A stretch of DNA of 64,000 nt from the NCBI RefSeq assembly GCF_029714305.1, contig NZ_CP121647.1, positions 3,740,501-3,804,500 of the forward strand, given 5' to 3'. A program made the translations under genes and the position numbers. This DNA comes from Bradyrhizobium sp. CB3481. Lineage in GTDB: Bacteria; Pseudomonadota; Alphaproteobacteria; Rhizobiales; Xanthobacteraceae. The notes beneath the pieces were generated by a model that saw only the letters and a list, made by a program, of their open reading frames with translations, did not search any database and was not told the origin of the DNA. Positions within the stretch are counted from its first letter, which is position 1. Every line of letters starts with the position of its first letter. This document shows, one piece after another, positions 34,808-46,975 of this stretch.

Positions 34808-35415
34808 TGTTTACCGGAATTGTCACCGATATCGGCGAGATCATTGGCTTCACGCCAACGGCGCAGGGGCAGTTGCACCGCATGCGGATCGCCTGCCGCT
34901 ACGACCGGGCGACGATTGCCGACGGCGCCTCGATCGCCTGCAACGGCGTCTGCTTGACGGTCGTGGCTTCCGGCGTCGAGGGCGGCAAGACCTGGTTCGA
35001 TGTCGATGCCGCCGCCGAAACGCTCGGCATGACGACGGCCAAACACTGGATCAAGGGCACTAGGCTCAATCTCGAGCGGGCGCTCAAGATCGGCGACGAG
35101 CTTGGCGGCCATATCGTCGCGGGGCATGCCGACGGCGTTGCGACCATCGTCAGGCGCGATGATCTGCCCGACATGGCGCGGTTCGAGCTGCGTACCGCCC
35201 GCGAGCTCGCCCGCTTCATTGCCGCCAAGGGCTCGGTGACGCTGGATGGCGTGTCATTGACGGTGAATACGGTCGACGATGTCACATTTTCGGTGCTGAT
35301 CATTCCGCATACGCTCAGTGTCACGACGCTCAGCGGATGGGCTGCAGGCAGCGAGGCCAATATCGAGGTCGATCTGATGGCCCGCTATGCGGCGCGGCTG
35401 TCGGAAATGAAGTGA
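34807..35415 (+). CDS. ribE: Riboflavin synthase, alpha subunit
   Basis: Converts two lumazines to riboflavin and a pyrimidine. The 202-residue protein has the two-barrel repeat: [12 protein letters not shown] starts the first half, and HIVAGHADGVATI the second, with catalytic region CNGVCLTVV. It starts one base inside the ribD stop. A repeat element separates it from ribH. Confidence 0.95.
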   Translation: MFTGIVTDIGEIIGFTPTAQGQLHRMRIACRYDRATIADGASIACNGVCLTVVASGVEGGKTWFDVDAAAETLGMTTAKHWIKGTRLNLERALKIGDELGGHIVAGHADGVATIVRRDDLPDMARFELRTARELARFIAAKGSVTLDGVSLTVNTVDDVTFSVLIIPHTLSVTTLSGWAAGSEANIEVDLMARYAARLSEMK

Positions 35416-35435
35416 CAGGGTAACATACGGCGCTT

Positions 35436-35555
35436 AAAACGCCGGCCCAACCCCTCATGGTGAGGAGGCGCACTTGCGCCGTCTCGAACCATAAGGCCCG
35501 GAAGTAACCGCATCCTTCGAGACGCGGCCAAGAGGCCGCTCCTCAGGATGAGGAC
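35436..35555. repeat. Dispersed repeat between ribE and ribH
   Basis: Arms cctcatggtgaggag and ctcctcaggatgagga bracket gccgtctcgaacc and ccttcgagacgcgg. This is a familiar short interspersed palindrome of rhizobia. It lies in the rib operon, so it is transcribed and could fold between ribE and ribH. Confidence 0.65.
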
Positions 35556-35577
35556 CGAGCAAGACGGAAGATAATTG

Positions 35578-36069
35578 ATGGCAGACGCACGGCGCGCACC
35601 GCTGAAGGACCAGACTGACATTTCAGGCGCGCGCGCCCTGATCGTCGAGGCGCGATTTTATGACGATATTCAGGACGCGCTGCTGGAGGGCGCGGTGGCC
35701 GAGCTGAAGGCCGCCGGCGTGACCCACGACCTCATCACCGTGCCCGGCGCGCTGGAAATTCCTGCCGCAATCGCGATCGCGCTCGATGCTGCCGAAAACA
35801 ACGGCAAGCCCTATGATGCGGCAATCGCGCTCGGCTGCGTGGTGCGCGGCGACACCATCCATTTCGAGATCGTGTCGATCGAATCCTCACGCGCGCTGAT
35901 GGATCTTTCGGTGGCGCGAAAGGTTCCACTCGGCAACGGCATCATTACCGTCAATACGGACGCGCAGGCCTGGGCGAGGGCGCGCGCCAGCGAACTCAAC
36001 AAGGGCGGTGATGCCGCGCGTGCTGCGCTGGCGATGCTGCGGATCAAACGGCGGCTGACGAAGGCTTAA
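35578..36069 (+). CDS. ribH: 6,7-dimethyl-8-ribityllumazine synthase
   Basis: A 163-residue enzyme making lumazine from the pyrimidine and dihydroxybutanone phosphate. Motifs [25 protein letters not shown] (with the catalytic His) and GNGIITVN are intact. ATG 35578 is used; a TTG at 35575 is a less likely start. It ends 4 bases before nusB. Confidence 0.95.
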   Translation: MADARRAPLKDQTDISGARALIVEARFYDDIQDALLEGAVAELKAAGVTHDLITVPGALEIPAAIAIALDAAENNGKPYDAAIALGCVVRGDTIHFEIVSIESSRALMDLSVARKVPLGNGIITVNTDAQAWARARASELNKGGDAARAALAMLRIKRRLTKA

Positions 36070-36073
36070 GGTG

Positions 36074-36568
36074 ATGGCGGATCAAAAGAAGCCGGCCAAA
36101 GGCCCTGAAAGGAAAGCCAACCGCCGCGGCGCGGCGCGGTTAGCTGCCGTGCAGGCGCTCTACCAAATGGATATCGCGGGTGCCGGCATCAACGACATCT
36201 TCGCTGAGTTCGAGAGCCACTGGCTCGGCAACGAGGTCGAGGGCGACAAATATCTGCCCGCGGAAGCCGCATTTTTTCGCGACGTGGTGTCGGGCGTGGT
36301 CCGTGACCAGGCAAGGCTCGATCCGCTGATCGACGATGCGCTCTCCAAGGGCTGGCCGCTGAAGCGGATCGACGCGATCCTGCGCGCGGTGCTGCGGGCC
36401 GGTTCCTACGAGCTGGAGCATCGCAAGGACGTGCCGGGCCGCGTCGTGGTGTCGGAATATGTCGATGTCGCGCATGCCTTCGTCGAAAAGGACGAGACCG
36501 GCATGGTGAACGCGGTGCTCGACCAGATCGCGCGCCAGTTCCGCGCCGACGAGTTCGCGCGTGGCTAG
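36074..36568 (+). CDS. nusB: Transcription antitermination factor NusB
   Basis: A 164-residue all-helical protein that works with NusE on boxA RNA in ribosomal RNA transcription. It shows RRGAARLAAVQALYQMDI near the start and RIDAILRAVLRAGSYEL in the core. A GTG at 36071 precedes the ATG at 36074. The last 8 bases overlap thiL. Confidence 0.94.
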   Translation: MADQKKPAKGPERKANRRGAARLAAVQALYQMDIAGAGINDIFAEFESHWLGNEVEGDKYLPAEAAFFRDVVSGVVRDQARLDPLIDDALSKGWPLKRIDAILRAVLRAGSYELEHRKDVPGRVVVSEYVDVAHAFVEKDETGMVNAVLDQIARQFRADEFARG

Positions 36569-37553
36569 CGCAAAACCCGCGTCCGGCGAGGACTCGCTGA
36601 TCGCGCGCTATTTCCGGCCGCTTGCGACCGATCCAGGTGCTTACAGCCTCGACGACGACGCCGCGGCGTTGAAGCCTTCGGGTGACGATATCGTGGTGAC
36701 GATGGACGCCATCGTCGAAGGCGTGCATTTCCTGGCCGACGATCCCCCCGATACCGTCGCGCGCAAGGCGCTGCGGGTCAATCTGAGCGATCTCGCGGCG
36801 AAGGGGGCAACGCCTGCCGGCTTCGTGCTGACGCTGGCGCTACGCAGCGTGGATGAGGCCTGGCTAAAGCCGTTCGCGGCGGCGCTCGGCGAGGACGCGT
36901 CGCAATTCGGCTGTCCGCTATTGGGGGGCGATACCGTATCGACGCCCGGCCCGCTGATGATCTCGGTTACGGCGTTCGGCCGGGTGCCGCCGGGCAAAAT
37001 GGTTCATCGCAGTGGCGCCAAGGTCGGTGAGCGCGTAATGGTCACGGGCACGATCGGCGACGCCGCGCTTGGGCTGGCGGTCCTGAGGGGCGGAAAAGTC
37101 CACGCTGCTGCTGATACTGCCGCGCGCGAGGCGCTGGTGGGGCGCTACCGCATCCCGCAGCCGCGCGTGGCGATGGCCGAGATCATCAGCGAATACACCA
37201 GCGCGTCGATGGATGTATCGGATGGTTTGGCGGGCGATCTGGCAAAGCTCTGCCGGGTGTCGGGTGTATCTGCTGTGATTGATCTGGCGCAGGTGCCGTT
37301 GTCCGACTCAGCGCGGGACCTGGTGTCGCGCGGGGTTGTCGGGTTGGAAACCTTGATCGTCGGAGGCGACGATTACGAGATCCTCTGCACGATTCCAGAA
37401 GACCGTGTTGAAGCCTTCGAAGCTGCTGCGCAGCGCGCAGGGGTTGCGCTTAGTTCCATTGGAACGATCGTCACGGGCAGTTCAATACCGAAGTTCGTCA
37501 ACGATGAGGGTAAGGAAATCGCGCTGGAACGGCTGTCCTACAGCCATTTTTGA
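36561..37553 (+). CDS. thiL: Thiamine-monophosphate kinase
   Basis: A 330-residue ATP-dependent kinase giving thiamine diphosphate. The N-terminal metal-binding DDDAAAL (in frame after SL), TMDAIVEGVHFL, and LLGGDTVSTPGP are conserved. It begins with GTG inside nusB. It is the last gene of the run, followed by 207 bases before the cold-shock gene. Confidence 0.93.
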   Translation: MASAKPASGEDSLIARYFRPLATDPGAYSLDDDAAALKPSGDDIVVTMDAIVEGVHFLADDPPDTVARKALRVNLSDLAAKGATPAGFVLTLALRSVDEAWLKPFAAALGEDASQFGCPLLGGDTVSTPGPLMISVTAFGRVPPGKMVHRSGAKVGERVMVTGTIGDAALGLAVLRGGKVHAAADTAAREALVGRYRIPQPRVAMAEIISEYTSASMDVSDGLAGDLAKLCRVSGVSAVIDLAQVPLSDSARDLVSRGVVGLETLIVGGDDYEILCTIPEDRVEAFEAAAQRAGVALSSIGTIVTGSSIPKFVNDEGKEIALERLSYSHF

Positions 37554-37760
37554 AAGCTTCGCATAATGCCGTCGGCTTTATTTCCTGTCAGCCATTGCAA
37601 TCCAGCGGAAAACCTATAGGTTGTACGCATTCGATTGCCGCCGTGCCTTTTTGAACGCGCCCCTAAGGGGCTTCTTCCAGAGACATCGTCGAGATTGGAT
37701 TTTTGAATCTGCGCGATCGTCGCGTGGAATGAAAAGCCTATGTGCTTTGGAGAAGAGAAA
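37554..37760 (+). promoter_or_regulatory. Promoter and 5' leader of the cold-shock gene
   Basis: This 207-base gap has no ORF of its own. It contains GCCCC-TAA-GGGGC (37659-37671) followed by TTCTT, which may end thiL transcripts. It also contains tcgagattgg and ccaatg-like short arms. Long structured leaders are known for cold-shock mRNAs, but the exact transcript start is not visible. Confidence 0.4.
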
Positions 37761-37970
37761 ATGGCTACGGGAACAGTGAAGTGGTTCAACGGTCAAAAGG
37801 GTTTCGGTTTCATTGAACCGAGCGATGGCAGCAAGGATGTGTTCGTGCACATCTCCGCCGTCGAGCGCGCCGGCCTCGGCGGGCTGGCCGAAGGTCAGAA
37901 GGTTCAATTCGAACTCAAGACCGACAAGATGCGGGGCAAGGTAAGCGCGGAAAACCTGTCGCTGGCCTAA
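37761..37970 (+). CDS. Cold-shock protein (CspA family)
   Basis: A 69-residue single-stranded nucleic-acid-binding protein. Its RNP1 motif is KGFGFI and RNP2 is VFVHIS. ATG 37761 is preceded by GGAGAAGAG. The C-terminal [14 protein letters not shown] is typical of rhizobial copies. It probably acts as an RNA chaperone and is followed by a terminator. Confidence 0.94.
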   Translation: MATGTVKWFNGQKGFGFIEPSDGSKDVFVHISAVERAGLGGLAEGQKVQFELKTDKMRGKVSAENLSLA

Positions 37971-38016
37971 AGCCTCGAAACGGTCGTTTCACGGATGTAC
38001 TGGAATGGCTGATGAG

Positions 38017-38052
38017 CCCGCTCGATCCCGACAGGATTGGGCGGGTTTTGTA
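38017..38052 (+). terminator. Terminator of the cold-shock gene
   Basis: CCCGC (38017-38021) pairs with GCGGG (38041-38045), with an inner ATCC/GGAT pair, then TTTTGTATTT. The remainder of 37971-38311 holds no supportable gene and should contain the hppA promoter. Confidence 0.65.
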
Positions 38053-38311
38053 TTTGGGTTGAGCCGCAACCTCCGGGCAAATGCCTTCCTGCCGCGCAGG
38101 CAAAAGCTTGCCCCGGGGGCCGCTTACCGGTGAATGCTTTCAAAAATCGACGGATTCTGGCTTCGGTGGCGTTGCGCCGCGGGGGCGATTTTGGCATGGT
38201 CCGGGCCGATTTGAGGTCACCCTTTGGGCAGGGAAGGCCTCCTTCAATAAATGCGCCGGCCGCGCTCGCGGGATGGCGTGGGGCGGAAAACGAGCATCTG
38301 AGGCAACTTCA

Positions 38312-40426
<2,115 letters not shown>

Positions 40427-40450
40427 GCGGCGAGAAGTTGATCGAATAAA

Positions 40451-40478
40451 AAACCCCGCGGTGCGAGCCGCGGGGTTT
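40451..40478 (+). terminator. Rho-independent terminator of hppA
   Basis: AAACCCCGCGG (40451-40461) and CCGCGGGGTTT (40468-40478) form a perfect 11-bp stem with a 6-base loop, preceded by A-run and followed by GTGTTT. Confidence 0.85.
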
Positions 40479-40505
40479 GTGTTTGACGTCCGTAAATTCT
40501 CACCA

Positions 40506-40625
40506 CGTCATTGCGAGGAGCGAAGCGACGAAGCAATCCATGCTTCGGCAAGCGGACAGAATGGATTGCTTCGCGGAGCCTGTCATCGGGCGCGCGTTCG
40601 CGCGACCCGTTGGCTCGCAATGACG
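40506..40625. repeat. Dispersed repeat with cgtcattgcga ends
   Basis: Starts cgtcattgcgaggagcgaag and ends ggctcgcaatgacg; inner arms are cgaagcaatcca and tggattgcttcg. Almost the same copy lies at 59311-59429. It stands between convergent genes. Confidence 0.8.
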
Positions 40626-40631
40626 CCTGCG

Positions 40632-41636
40632 TTAATTCACATCCATCTGCAGGCCTTCGCGCTTGATGATCTCGGCGAATTTCGTCGTCTCGGCCTGCAC
40701 GAAATCGGAGAACTGCTGCGGCGTGCCCCAATCGGCGGTGGCGCCCATGTTGCCGATTGTCTTCTTGACGTCATCGCGCGCCAGCATCGCCTTGATTTCC
40801 TTGTTGAGGGCATCGACGGCGGGAGCGGGCGTTGCCTTCGGCAGGAAGATGCCGAACCAGGAGGAGACGTCGAATTTTGCCAGCTCAGGTACGCCCTCGC
40901 GTATGCTTGGGATGTTGGGTGCCGCCGGGCTGCGTTCGGGCGTGGTGACGCAGAGTGCGGTGAGCTTGCCATCCTGCGTCTGCGGCAGTGACGGATAGAG
41001 ATTGTCGAACAGGATCTGGATATCGCCCGCGAGCGCAGCCTGCAGCGCTGGCCCCGCGCCGCGGAACGGCACGTGCACCATCTTCAGGCCGGTGAGCTGC
41101 AGGAACCAGGCGCCGGTGAGGTGAGGGCTCTGCCCGACGCCGGAGGAAGCGTAGGTTAGCTTGTCCGGATTGGCTTTGATGTAGGCGATCAATTCGGGGA
41201 TCGACTTGATACCGGTCGACGGATGCGCCGACACGATATTCGGAATCCGGATCATGTTGCTGACCGGCTGCAACTGGTCGGCCTTGTAGGTCATGTTGCG
41301 GAAGATGCTGTAGGCGATCGCGTTCGGACCGGGATTGCCGACCAGAATGACATGGCCGTCAGCCTTGCCGCGCACGACTTCGGCGGTGCCGATCGTGCCG
41401 CCGCCGCCGGAGCGATTTTCGACGACTGCCGACTGGCCCCATGCAGTCTGCAGATGCGCGGCCAGCAGCCGCCCCATCACGTCGGTGCTGCCGCCGGCTG
41501 CTGCAGGTACGATGAGACGGACGGTCTCGGTCGGACGCCAGTCGGAGCCGAAGCTCGTGCGTGGCAAAATCGCTGCGGCAGAAATGCCTGCGGCTCCGGC
41601 CAGCACGCGGCGTCGAGAAAAGGCTTTAATCGTCAC
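40632..41636 (-). CDS. Tripartite tricarboxylate transporter substrate-binding protein (Bug/TctC family)
   Basis: A 334-residue periplasmic binding protein. The N-terminus RRRVLAGAAGISAAAILP is a Tat-type signal with the Arg pair, and cleavage is likely after TSFGS. Family marks include VPAAAGGSTDVMGRLLA, GGGGTIGT and VPFRGAGPAL. Such proteins bind carboxylates, but many are orphans in Bradyrhizobium with no TctAB genes beside them; that is the case here. The ligand is unknown. Confidence 0.88.
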   Translation of the reverse strand: MTIKAFSRRRVLAGAAGISAAAILPRTSFGSDWRPTETVRLIVPAAAGGSTDVMGRLLAAHLQTAWGQSAVVENRSGGGGTIGTAEVVRGKADGHVILVGNPGPNAIAYSIFRNMTYKADQLQPVSNMIRIPNIVSAHPSTGIKSIPELIAYIKANPDKLTYASSGVGQSPHLTGAWFLQLTGLKMVHVPFRGAGPALQAALAGDIQILFDNLYPSLPQTQDGKLTALCVTTPERSPAAPNIPSIREGVPELAKFDVSSWFGIFLPKATPAPAVDALNKEIKAMLARDDVKKTIGNMGATADWGTPQQFSDFVQAETTKFAEIIKREGLQMDVN

Positions 41637-41763
41637 AAGTTCACTCCCTGCTTTGGATTCTTGTTGGCAGGGACCGTAGGCAGCGCGCGCGCATGGGGCA
41701 AGCGGCGACTTGGCGCAGGATTTCCGCGCGACGGAACGTAGCGAGCCGGACGTTACCGCGCGC

Positions 41764-42249
41764 TTAGTTGAAGCTGAGCAGCTTGAAGAGCGGCGTGAGG
41801 TAGCTGAGTTCCTGGCCTGACGTCGGCGTGGTGCGGCTGATGAAGTCGAAGATCTTGCCGTCCTGCAATCCGTAATTGGCGAGCCGCGTCACCTGGCGGT
41901 TCTTGTCGAAATAGATCGCGATCACGCGCTGGTCGACCACCTGCTGATTCATGAACGCGACTTTGCGCTCGGAGCGCTGCGAGATGTAGTAGAACACCTC
42001 GCCGTTCAGGGTCGCGACCGTGGATGGTGTGCCCATCACGATCAGCACCTGATCCTGACTGGCGCCGATCGGGATCTGCTCCAGCGCGTTGGGCGGCAGG
42101 ATGTAGCCCTTCTGGAACTGCTCGCCGGTGCACCCCGTGAGCGCCGCGCAGACCAGCGCCACGGCCGCCACCGCGCGAAGGCCGCGCCTTCGTGCGGTCA
42201 TGCGGATCGGCGAGGGCACGCAGGTGCTCAGCTGGCTCATTTCGGTCAT
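41764..42249 (-). CDS. bamE: Outer membrane assembly lipoprotein BamE (SmpA/OmlA family)
   Basis: A 161-residue lipoprotein subunit of the BAM complex that inserts beta-barrel proteins into the outer membrane. It has a lipobox AALTGC, the BamE domain with PIGASQDQVLIVMGTPSTV, and IYFDKNRQVTRLANYGLQDG. Starts at 42249 and 42201 are both possible; the later one gives a shorter signal. It is divergent from the UQCC1-like gene, as in other rhizobia. Confidence 0.85.
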   Translation of the reverse strand: MTEMSQLSTCVPSPIRMTARRRGLRAVAAVALVCAALTGCTGEQFQKGYILPPNALEQIPIGASQDQVLIVMGTPSTVATLNGEVFYYISQRSERKVAFMNQQVVDQRVIAIYFDKNRQVTRLANYGLQDGKIFDFISRTTPTSGQELSYLTPLFKLLSFN

Positions 42250-42371
42250 ATCAGGAATTAGCCCGTCCTCTTGCATCGCGCGGTGCGTTGACGTACCGGG
42301 CACCACACTGGATTGCAACACGCGTGGCCTCTGGACAAAGAATCTAGGAGGGCCCGCTTGCGGAACCCACA

Positions 42372-42917
42372 ATGCTTTGGCCGTTCAATCACTTCAGGAA
42401 ACCCCGGACGCCGTTGCGCGGCACCATCGAGGCCATCTATGGCATGATCGTGACGCAGGCGCGAGAACCGTCGTTTTACCGGGACCTTGCGGTTCCCGAC
42501 ACGGTTAACGGCCGTTTTGACCTGCTTCTGCTGCATTTGTGGCTGGTCCTGCGGCGCCTGAGGTCGGTGGAGGGCGGCGGGGCCCTGTCGCAGGGGCTGT
42601 TCGATCATTTTTGCAACGATATGGACGACAATCTGCGCGAAATGGGGGTCAGCGACCTCAAGGTGCCCAAGCGCATGCAGGCTTTCGGCGAGGCCTTTTA
42701 TGGCCGGACCGCCGCTTACGACATGGCGCTGACGGAAGGCCAGGAGGCGCTGGCGCAGGCGATCTGCAAGAATATCATGAACGGCGAGAACCTCGAAAAG
42801 GCCCGCCGGGTGGCGGCCTATGCCGAGGCGGCGATGATCGCCCTGGACGGTATCGACGAGGCGGCGCTGATCAGCGGTTCGGCCAGGTTTCCCGTGCCCG
42901 AGAAGGTGCAACCATGA
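42372..42917 (+). CDS. Ubiquinol-cytochrome c chaperone family protein (CBP3/UQCC1-like)
   Basis: A 181-residue soluble protein. The RFDLLLLHLWLVLRRLR and DNLREMGVSDLKVPKRM blocks are those of the bacterial relatives of yeast Cbp3, which helps assemble cytochrome bc1. A conserved rhizobial order bamE-this-yceD-plsX-fabH supports the call. Its stop overlaps the next start (ATGA). Confidence 0.85.
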   Translation: MLWPFNHFRKPRTPLRGTIEAIYGMIVTQAREPSFYRDLAVPDTVNGRFDLLLLHLWLVLRRLRSVEGGGALSQGLFDHFCNDMDDNLREMGVSDLKVPKRMQAFGEAFYGRTAAYDMALTEGQEALAQAICKNIMNGENLEKARRVAAYAEAAMIALDGIDEAALISGSARFPVPEKVQP

Positions 42918-43501
42918 TCAAGACCGGCACGACAGAAAAGCCAGATCCTTGGCGCGTCCCCATAGCGGTCGCGCAGATCCCCGAGACCGGCCTGCATCGC
43001 GATATCGCGGCCGATCAGGCGGTTCGGCAGGCGCTGGCCGAAATGGGCGGCTTGCGCGAGGTAAAGTCGGCGCAGGCATCGCTCGACGTCACACCCAGGA
43101 GCGGCGGCCGATTCCACGTGACTGGCAACGTCCGGGCGCGAATCGGACAGACCTGCGTGGTGACGCTGGAGGAGATCGAAAACGACATCGATGAGCCGGT
43201 CGACCTGATCTTCGCGCCTTCAGAACAGGTCCCGCAGATGGCCGCTCTCGTCGATGAGGCCGAGGCGAGCGACGAGGAGACGCCCGATCCGCTGGAGCCG
43301 ATCGACAACGGCATGATCGATCTTGGCAAGGTTGCCACCGATGCCCTGTATCTCGCGGTCGATCCATATCCGCGCAAGCCGGGTGCTCGATTTGAACCGA
43401 TGGTTGAAGCCACTGATCCCGAGGATCACCCATTCGCGGCACTGAGGGCGTTGAAAGCAGAACCGAAAAAGTCGCGAGCCAGGAAGCCCAAGGGCAAATA
43501 A
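42914..43501 (+). CDS. YceD/DUF177 family protein
   Basis: A 195-residue protein, with a Cys-containing VTLEEIENDIDEP motif in the centre and an acidic middle followed by a Lys/Arg-rich end. In many bacteria yceD lies before rpmF and plsX and is linked to ribosomal RNA processing or 23S accumulation; here rpmF is absent and plsX follows after 311 bases. ATG 42914 overlaps the upstream gene. The long frame that starts further upstream is out-of-frame chaperone gene. Confidence 0.85.
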   Translation: MIKTGTTEKPDPWRVPIAVAQIPETGLHRDIAADQAVRQALAEMGGLREVKSAQASLDVTPRSGGRFHVTGNVRARIGQTCVVTLEEIENDIDEPVDLIFAPSEQVPQMAALVDEAEASDEETPDPLEPIDNGMIDLGKVATDALYLAVDPYPRKPGARFEPMVEATDPEDHPFAALRALKAEPKKSRARKPKGK

Positions 43502-43812
43502 AGGGCAGATAGCAGGGAGCTAAAGCGGTCGCTGAAGCTGCCATCGCTTCGAGGTCGCTGCGGTGTTTCGCCAAGAGTCGTACCTAAGGCATTGATTATC
43601 AATTGGATATTGCATATCCTTGATTTCGGGCCACAGCGCTCCGCTTTCGCCAAAAGACCGTGGTCAAGAGGTTGTGTCGGGACGGGGACACGCTATTGTC
43701 GCGGCCCGATGGGGGCGCGAGTTGCGTTTCGCCAGGCACCGCCTAACGGTGCCGTTCCAACTGCGGTCGGGCTCGATGAGGGCCGCAAAAGATCAGGTTT
43801 TCCGGGACGTTC
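43502..43812. other. Gene-free region before plsX
   Basis: 311 bases without a convincing gene. An AT-rich block around 43590-43625 (attgattatcaattggatat) is a likely promoter for plsX-fabH. No hairpin terminator is evident after yceD. Confidence 0.4.
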
Positions 43813-44868
43813 ATGCCGCAAAAGGTTCGAATCGCGCTTGACGCCATGGGCGGCGATGTCGGCGCATCGGTCGTCATTCCCGGCGCTGCTATTTCTTTGA
43901 AGCGGCATCCCGACAGCGAGTTTCTGCTCTATGGCGACAGCAAGCGGATTGATGCTGAATTGGCGAGGCATCCCGCACTGAAGGCGGCTTCGCGCGTTAT
44001 CCATACCGATGTGGCCATCAGCAATGACGACAAGCCGAGCCATGCGCTGCGGCGCGGCCGCAAGACTTCCTCGATGTGGCTTGCCATCGATGCGGTGAAG
44101 CGGGGCGAGGCGGATGTCGCGGTCTCCGCCGGCAACACCGGTGCGCTGATGGCGATGGCGCGGCTCCATTTGCGCACGCTGCCCGGGATCGACCGCCCGG
44201 CACTCGCCGCGCTCTGGCCGACCGTGCGCGGTGATACCGTCGTGCTCGATCTCGGCGCCTCGATCGGCGGCGATGCGCACCATCTGGTGACGCTTGCGGA
44301 GATGGGCAGCGCGATGGCGAGTGTCCTGTTCAATATCGAGCGTCCGACAGTCGGTCTGCTCAATATCGGCAAGGAAGAGATAAAGGGACACGAGGAAATC
44401 CGCGAGGCAGCAGAGCAGTTGCGGGCGATGAACCTGCCACAGCTCAACTATGTCGGTTTCGTCGAGAGCGACGACATCGGCAGGGGGGTGGCCGACGTGG
44501 TCGTGACCGAGGGCTTTTCCGGCAATATCGCGCTGAAGGCGGCCGAAGGGACTGCACGGCAGATGTCGGAATTCCTGCGCAATGCCCTGACGAAAAACTG
44601 GTTGAGACGTCTCGGCTATCTCCTTGCCCGCGGCGCCTTCCAGTCGCTGCGCGACAAGATGGACCCTAACAAATCCAATGGTGGTGTGCTGCTTGGACTG
44701 AAAGGTGTGGTAGTGAAGAGCCATGGCGGAATCAGCGCCGAGGGCTTTGCCTACGCAGTCGACGTTGGCTATGAGATGGTCCGCTGCGATCTCCTCACCA
44801 AGATCACTCAGATGATAAATAGCGACGGCGGTGCGCTGGCACAGACCGCGCAGGAGGCTGTCTCGTGA
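43813..44868 (+). CDS. plsX: Phosphate acyltransferase PlsX
   Basis: Makes acyl-phosphate from acyl-ACP, the first step of phospholipid synthesis with PlsY. It has 351 residues. The start [13 protein letters not shown] and [12 protein letters not shown], along with GFVESDDI, are diagnostic. Its stop overlaps fabH (GTGA at 44865-44868), an operon conserved in many bacteria. Confidence 0.95.
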   Translation: MPQKVRIALDAMGGDVGASVVIPGAAISLKRHPDSEFLLYGDSKRIDAELARHPALKAASRVIHTDVAISNDDKPSHALRRGRKTSSMWLAIDAVKRGEADVAVSAGNTGALMAMARLHLRTLPGIDRPALAALWPTVRGDTVVLDLGASIGGDAHHLVTLAEMGSAMASVLFNIERPTVGLLNIGKEEIKGHEEIREAAEQLRAMNLPQLNYVGFVESDDIGRGVADVVVTEGFSGNIALKAAEGTARQMSEFLRNALTKNWLRRLGYLLARGAFQSLRDKMDPNKSNGGVLLGLKGVVVKSHGGISAEGFAYAVDVGYEMVRCDLLTKITQMINSDGGALAQTAQEAVS

Positions 44869-45842
44869 CTGCGAAACGTTCGGTCGTGCTGGGTTGCGGC
44901 TCCTATCTGCCGCAGAAGGTGCTGACCAATGCGGAACTCGCCGCCCGGATCGATACGTCGGACGAGTGGATCGTGCAGCGTACCGGTATCCGGGAGCGCC
45001 ACATCGCCGCCGAAGGCGAGTTCACATCGCATCTTGCAGTCAACGCCGCGCGCGCGGCGCTGGAACATGCCGGCCTCGATGCGCAGGCGATCGATCTTAT
45101 CGTGCTAGCAACCTCGACGCCCGACAACACCTTTCCGGCAACCGCCGTGGCGGTCCAGAATGAGCTCGGAATTCATCACGGCGTTGCCTTCGATCTGCAG
45201 GCGGTATGTTCCGGCTTCATCTTCGCGCTTGCGACCGCCGACAAATTCCTGCGCTCCGGGGCCTACAAGCGTGCGCTGGTGATCGGCGCCGAGACGTTTT
45301 CGCGCATTCTCGACTGGAACGACCGCGGTACCTGCGTGCTGTTCGGTGACGGCGCGGGCGCGGTCGTGCTCGAGGCGCAGGACCAGCCGGGAGCTACTTC
45401 CGACCGAGGCGTGCTCACGACCCATCTGCGCTCCGATGGCCGGCACAAGGCAAAGCTGTTCGTCGACGGCGGTCCTTCCACCACCCAGACCGTCGGGCAC
45501 CTGCGAATGGAAGGCCGCGAGGTGTTCAAGCACGCGGTCGGCATGATCACAGACGTGATCGTGGACGCTTTCAATGCGACCGGTGCAACCGCCGAGGACA
45601 TCGACTGGTTCATCCCCCACCAGGCCAATAAGCGAATCATCGATGCTTCAGCGCACAAGCTTCATATTGCACCGCAGAAAGTGGTGCTGACCGTCGATCT
45701 GCATGGCAACACGTCGGCGGCCTCGATCCCGCTGGCGCTCAATGTGGCGGTCCAGGACGGGCGGGTGAAGAAAGGCGATCTGGTGCTGTTCGAGGCCATG
45801 GGCGGTGGCTTCACCTGGGGTTCCGCGCTGGTGCGCTGGTGA
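44865..45842 (+). CDS. fabH: Beta-ketoacyl-ACP synthase III
   Basis: A 325-residue enzyme that condenses acetyl-CoA with malonyl-ACP to begin fatty acid synthesis. The catalytic triad is visible: Cys in LQAVCSGF, His in [10 protein letters not shown] and Asn in HGNTSAAS. It starts with GTG inside plsX. A 133-base gap precedes ihfA. Confidence 0.96.
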   Translation: MTAKRSVVLGCGSYLPQKVLTNAELAARIDTSDEWIVQRTGIRERHIAAEGEFTSHLAVNAARAALEHAGLDAQAIDLIVLATSTPDNTFPATAVAVQNELGIHHGVAFDLQAVCSGFIFALATADKFLRSGAYKRALVIGAETFSRILDWNDRGTCVLFGDGAGAVVLEAQDQPGATSDRGVLTTHLRSDGRHKAKLFVDGGPSTTQTVGHLRMEGREVFKHAVGMITDVIVDAFNATGATAEDIDWFIPHQANKRIIDASAHKLHIAPQKVVLTVDLHGNTSAASIPLALNVAVQDGRVKKGDLVLFEAMGGGFTWGSALVRW

Positions 45843-45975
45843 ACGTCACATAAGGTAGATCGATTAGAATTGTAGCTTGTTCCATGCTTCTGCATGATGG
45901 TCGCTGTTGACCATTGCGAGCTAACCGCTTAATTTCAGGCAATAAATTTTGTTCGCCGAGAGTGCGGGGCAGGCG

Positions 45976-46311
45976 ATGACCGGGACCGGAAAAACAGTCA
46001 CACGCGTCGATTTGTGCGAGGCCGTCTACCAGAAGGTGGGGCTTTCGCGAACGGAATCTTCAGCGTTTGTCGAACTCGTTCTGAAGGAGATCACCGATTG
46101 CCTGGAGAAGGGCGAGACGGTGAAACTGTCGTCGTTCGGCTCGTTCATGGTGCGCAAGAAGGGTCAGCGTATCGGACGTAACCCGAAGACCGGTACTGAA
46201 GTGCCGATCTCGCCGCGCCGTGTGATGGTGTTCAAGCCGTCAGCTATCCTGAAGCAGCGGATCAACGGGCACGCGCCCGGCAATGGCGAAAGCAAGACCG
46301 ACATCGAGTAA
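45976..46311 (+). CDS. ihfA: Integration host factor alpha subunit
   Basis: A 111-residue DNA-bending protein that pairs with IhfB. It has the HU/IHF fold with [19 protein letters not shown], whose proline inserts between base pairs. ATG 45976 follows GGGGCAGG; a TTG at 45949 is in frame but unlikely. It lies 66 bases before the merR gene, an order usual in alphaproteobacteria. Confidence 0.94.
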   Translation: MTGTGKTVTRVDLCEAVYQKVGLSRTESSAFVELVLKEITDCLEKGETVKLSSFGSFMVRKKGQRIGRNPKTGTEVPISPRRVMVFKPSAILKQRINGHAPGNGESKTDIE

Positions 46312-46377
46312 GGACGGCCGCGTAGCAAGGCGAGTACCGCGTCTTCCCCAACGAGATAAGTTGAGAGGAGCTGGCCT

Positions 46378-46947
46378 TTGGATAAAGCGCCGGATGCGTT
46401 CCGCACCATCAGCGAAGTCGCTGAAGAACTCGATATCCCCCAGCACGTGCTGCGGTTCTGGGAGACGCGCTTCGCGCAGATCAAGCCGATGAAGCGAAGT
46501 GGTGGGCGGCGCTATTACCGCCCCGACGACGTCGACCTGCTCAAGGGCATCCGCCGCCTTTTGTACGGCGAAGGCTACACCATCCGCGGCGTGCAGCGGA
46601 TCCTGAAAGAGCACGGCATCAAATCGGTTCAGGGACTTGCCGACCAGACCTCCGCCGTCACCTTCGGCGCGGTCGAAGAGGCGATCGGTCTCAGCCTGCA
46701 GGAGCCCGATGAGGGCGAGATACCGGTCGCTGCCGAGGCTGAGGACGAGGATGCGGACGCCGATTACGAGAGCGAAGACAAGGAAATCGATTACCGCTTC
46801 GTCGATACTGATGACGACGGCATTTTGCTGCCTTTCGTGAAGGGCAAGCCGGGGCCTTCGGATGCCGACCGCGAGCGCCTGGAGCGGGTCCTGCAGGACC
46901 TTGTCGCGTGCCGGCAATTGCTGGACAATGCGATGAAGGATAGCTGA
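46378..46947 (+). CDS. MerR-family transcriptional regulator downstream of ihfA
   Basis: A 189-residue regulator. The winged helix is at about 5-75, with the start [23 protein letters not shown], the wing [12 protein letters not shown], and a long acidic C-terminal region (about 95-150, rich in Asp/Glu) with no metal-binding cysteines. It starts at TTG 46378, supported by GAGAGGAG just upstream. The target genes are unknown. Confidence 0.88.
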   Translation: MDKAPDAFRTISEVAEELDIPQHVLRFWETRFAQIKPMKRSGGRRYYRPDDVDLLKGIRRLLYGEGYTIRGVQRILKEHGIKSVQGLADQTSAVTFGAVEEAIGLSLQEPDEGEIPVAAEAEDEDADADYESEDKEIDYRFVDTDDDGILLPFVKGKPGPSDADRERLERVLQDLVACRQLLDNAMKDS

Positions 46948-46975
46948 GCGCCAGGCCCGAGCTCGATGGAAATGA

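Noticed and set aside
35416-35577. FMN riboswitch before ribH
   Set aside because: The gap matches a dispersed palindromic repeat and lacks the conserved RFN element parts.
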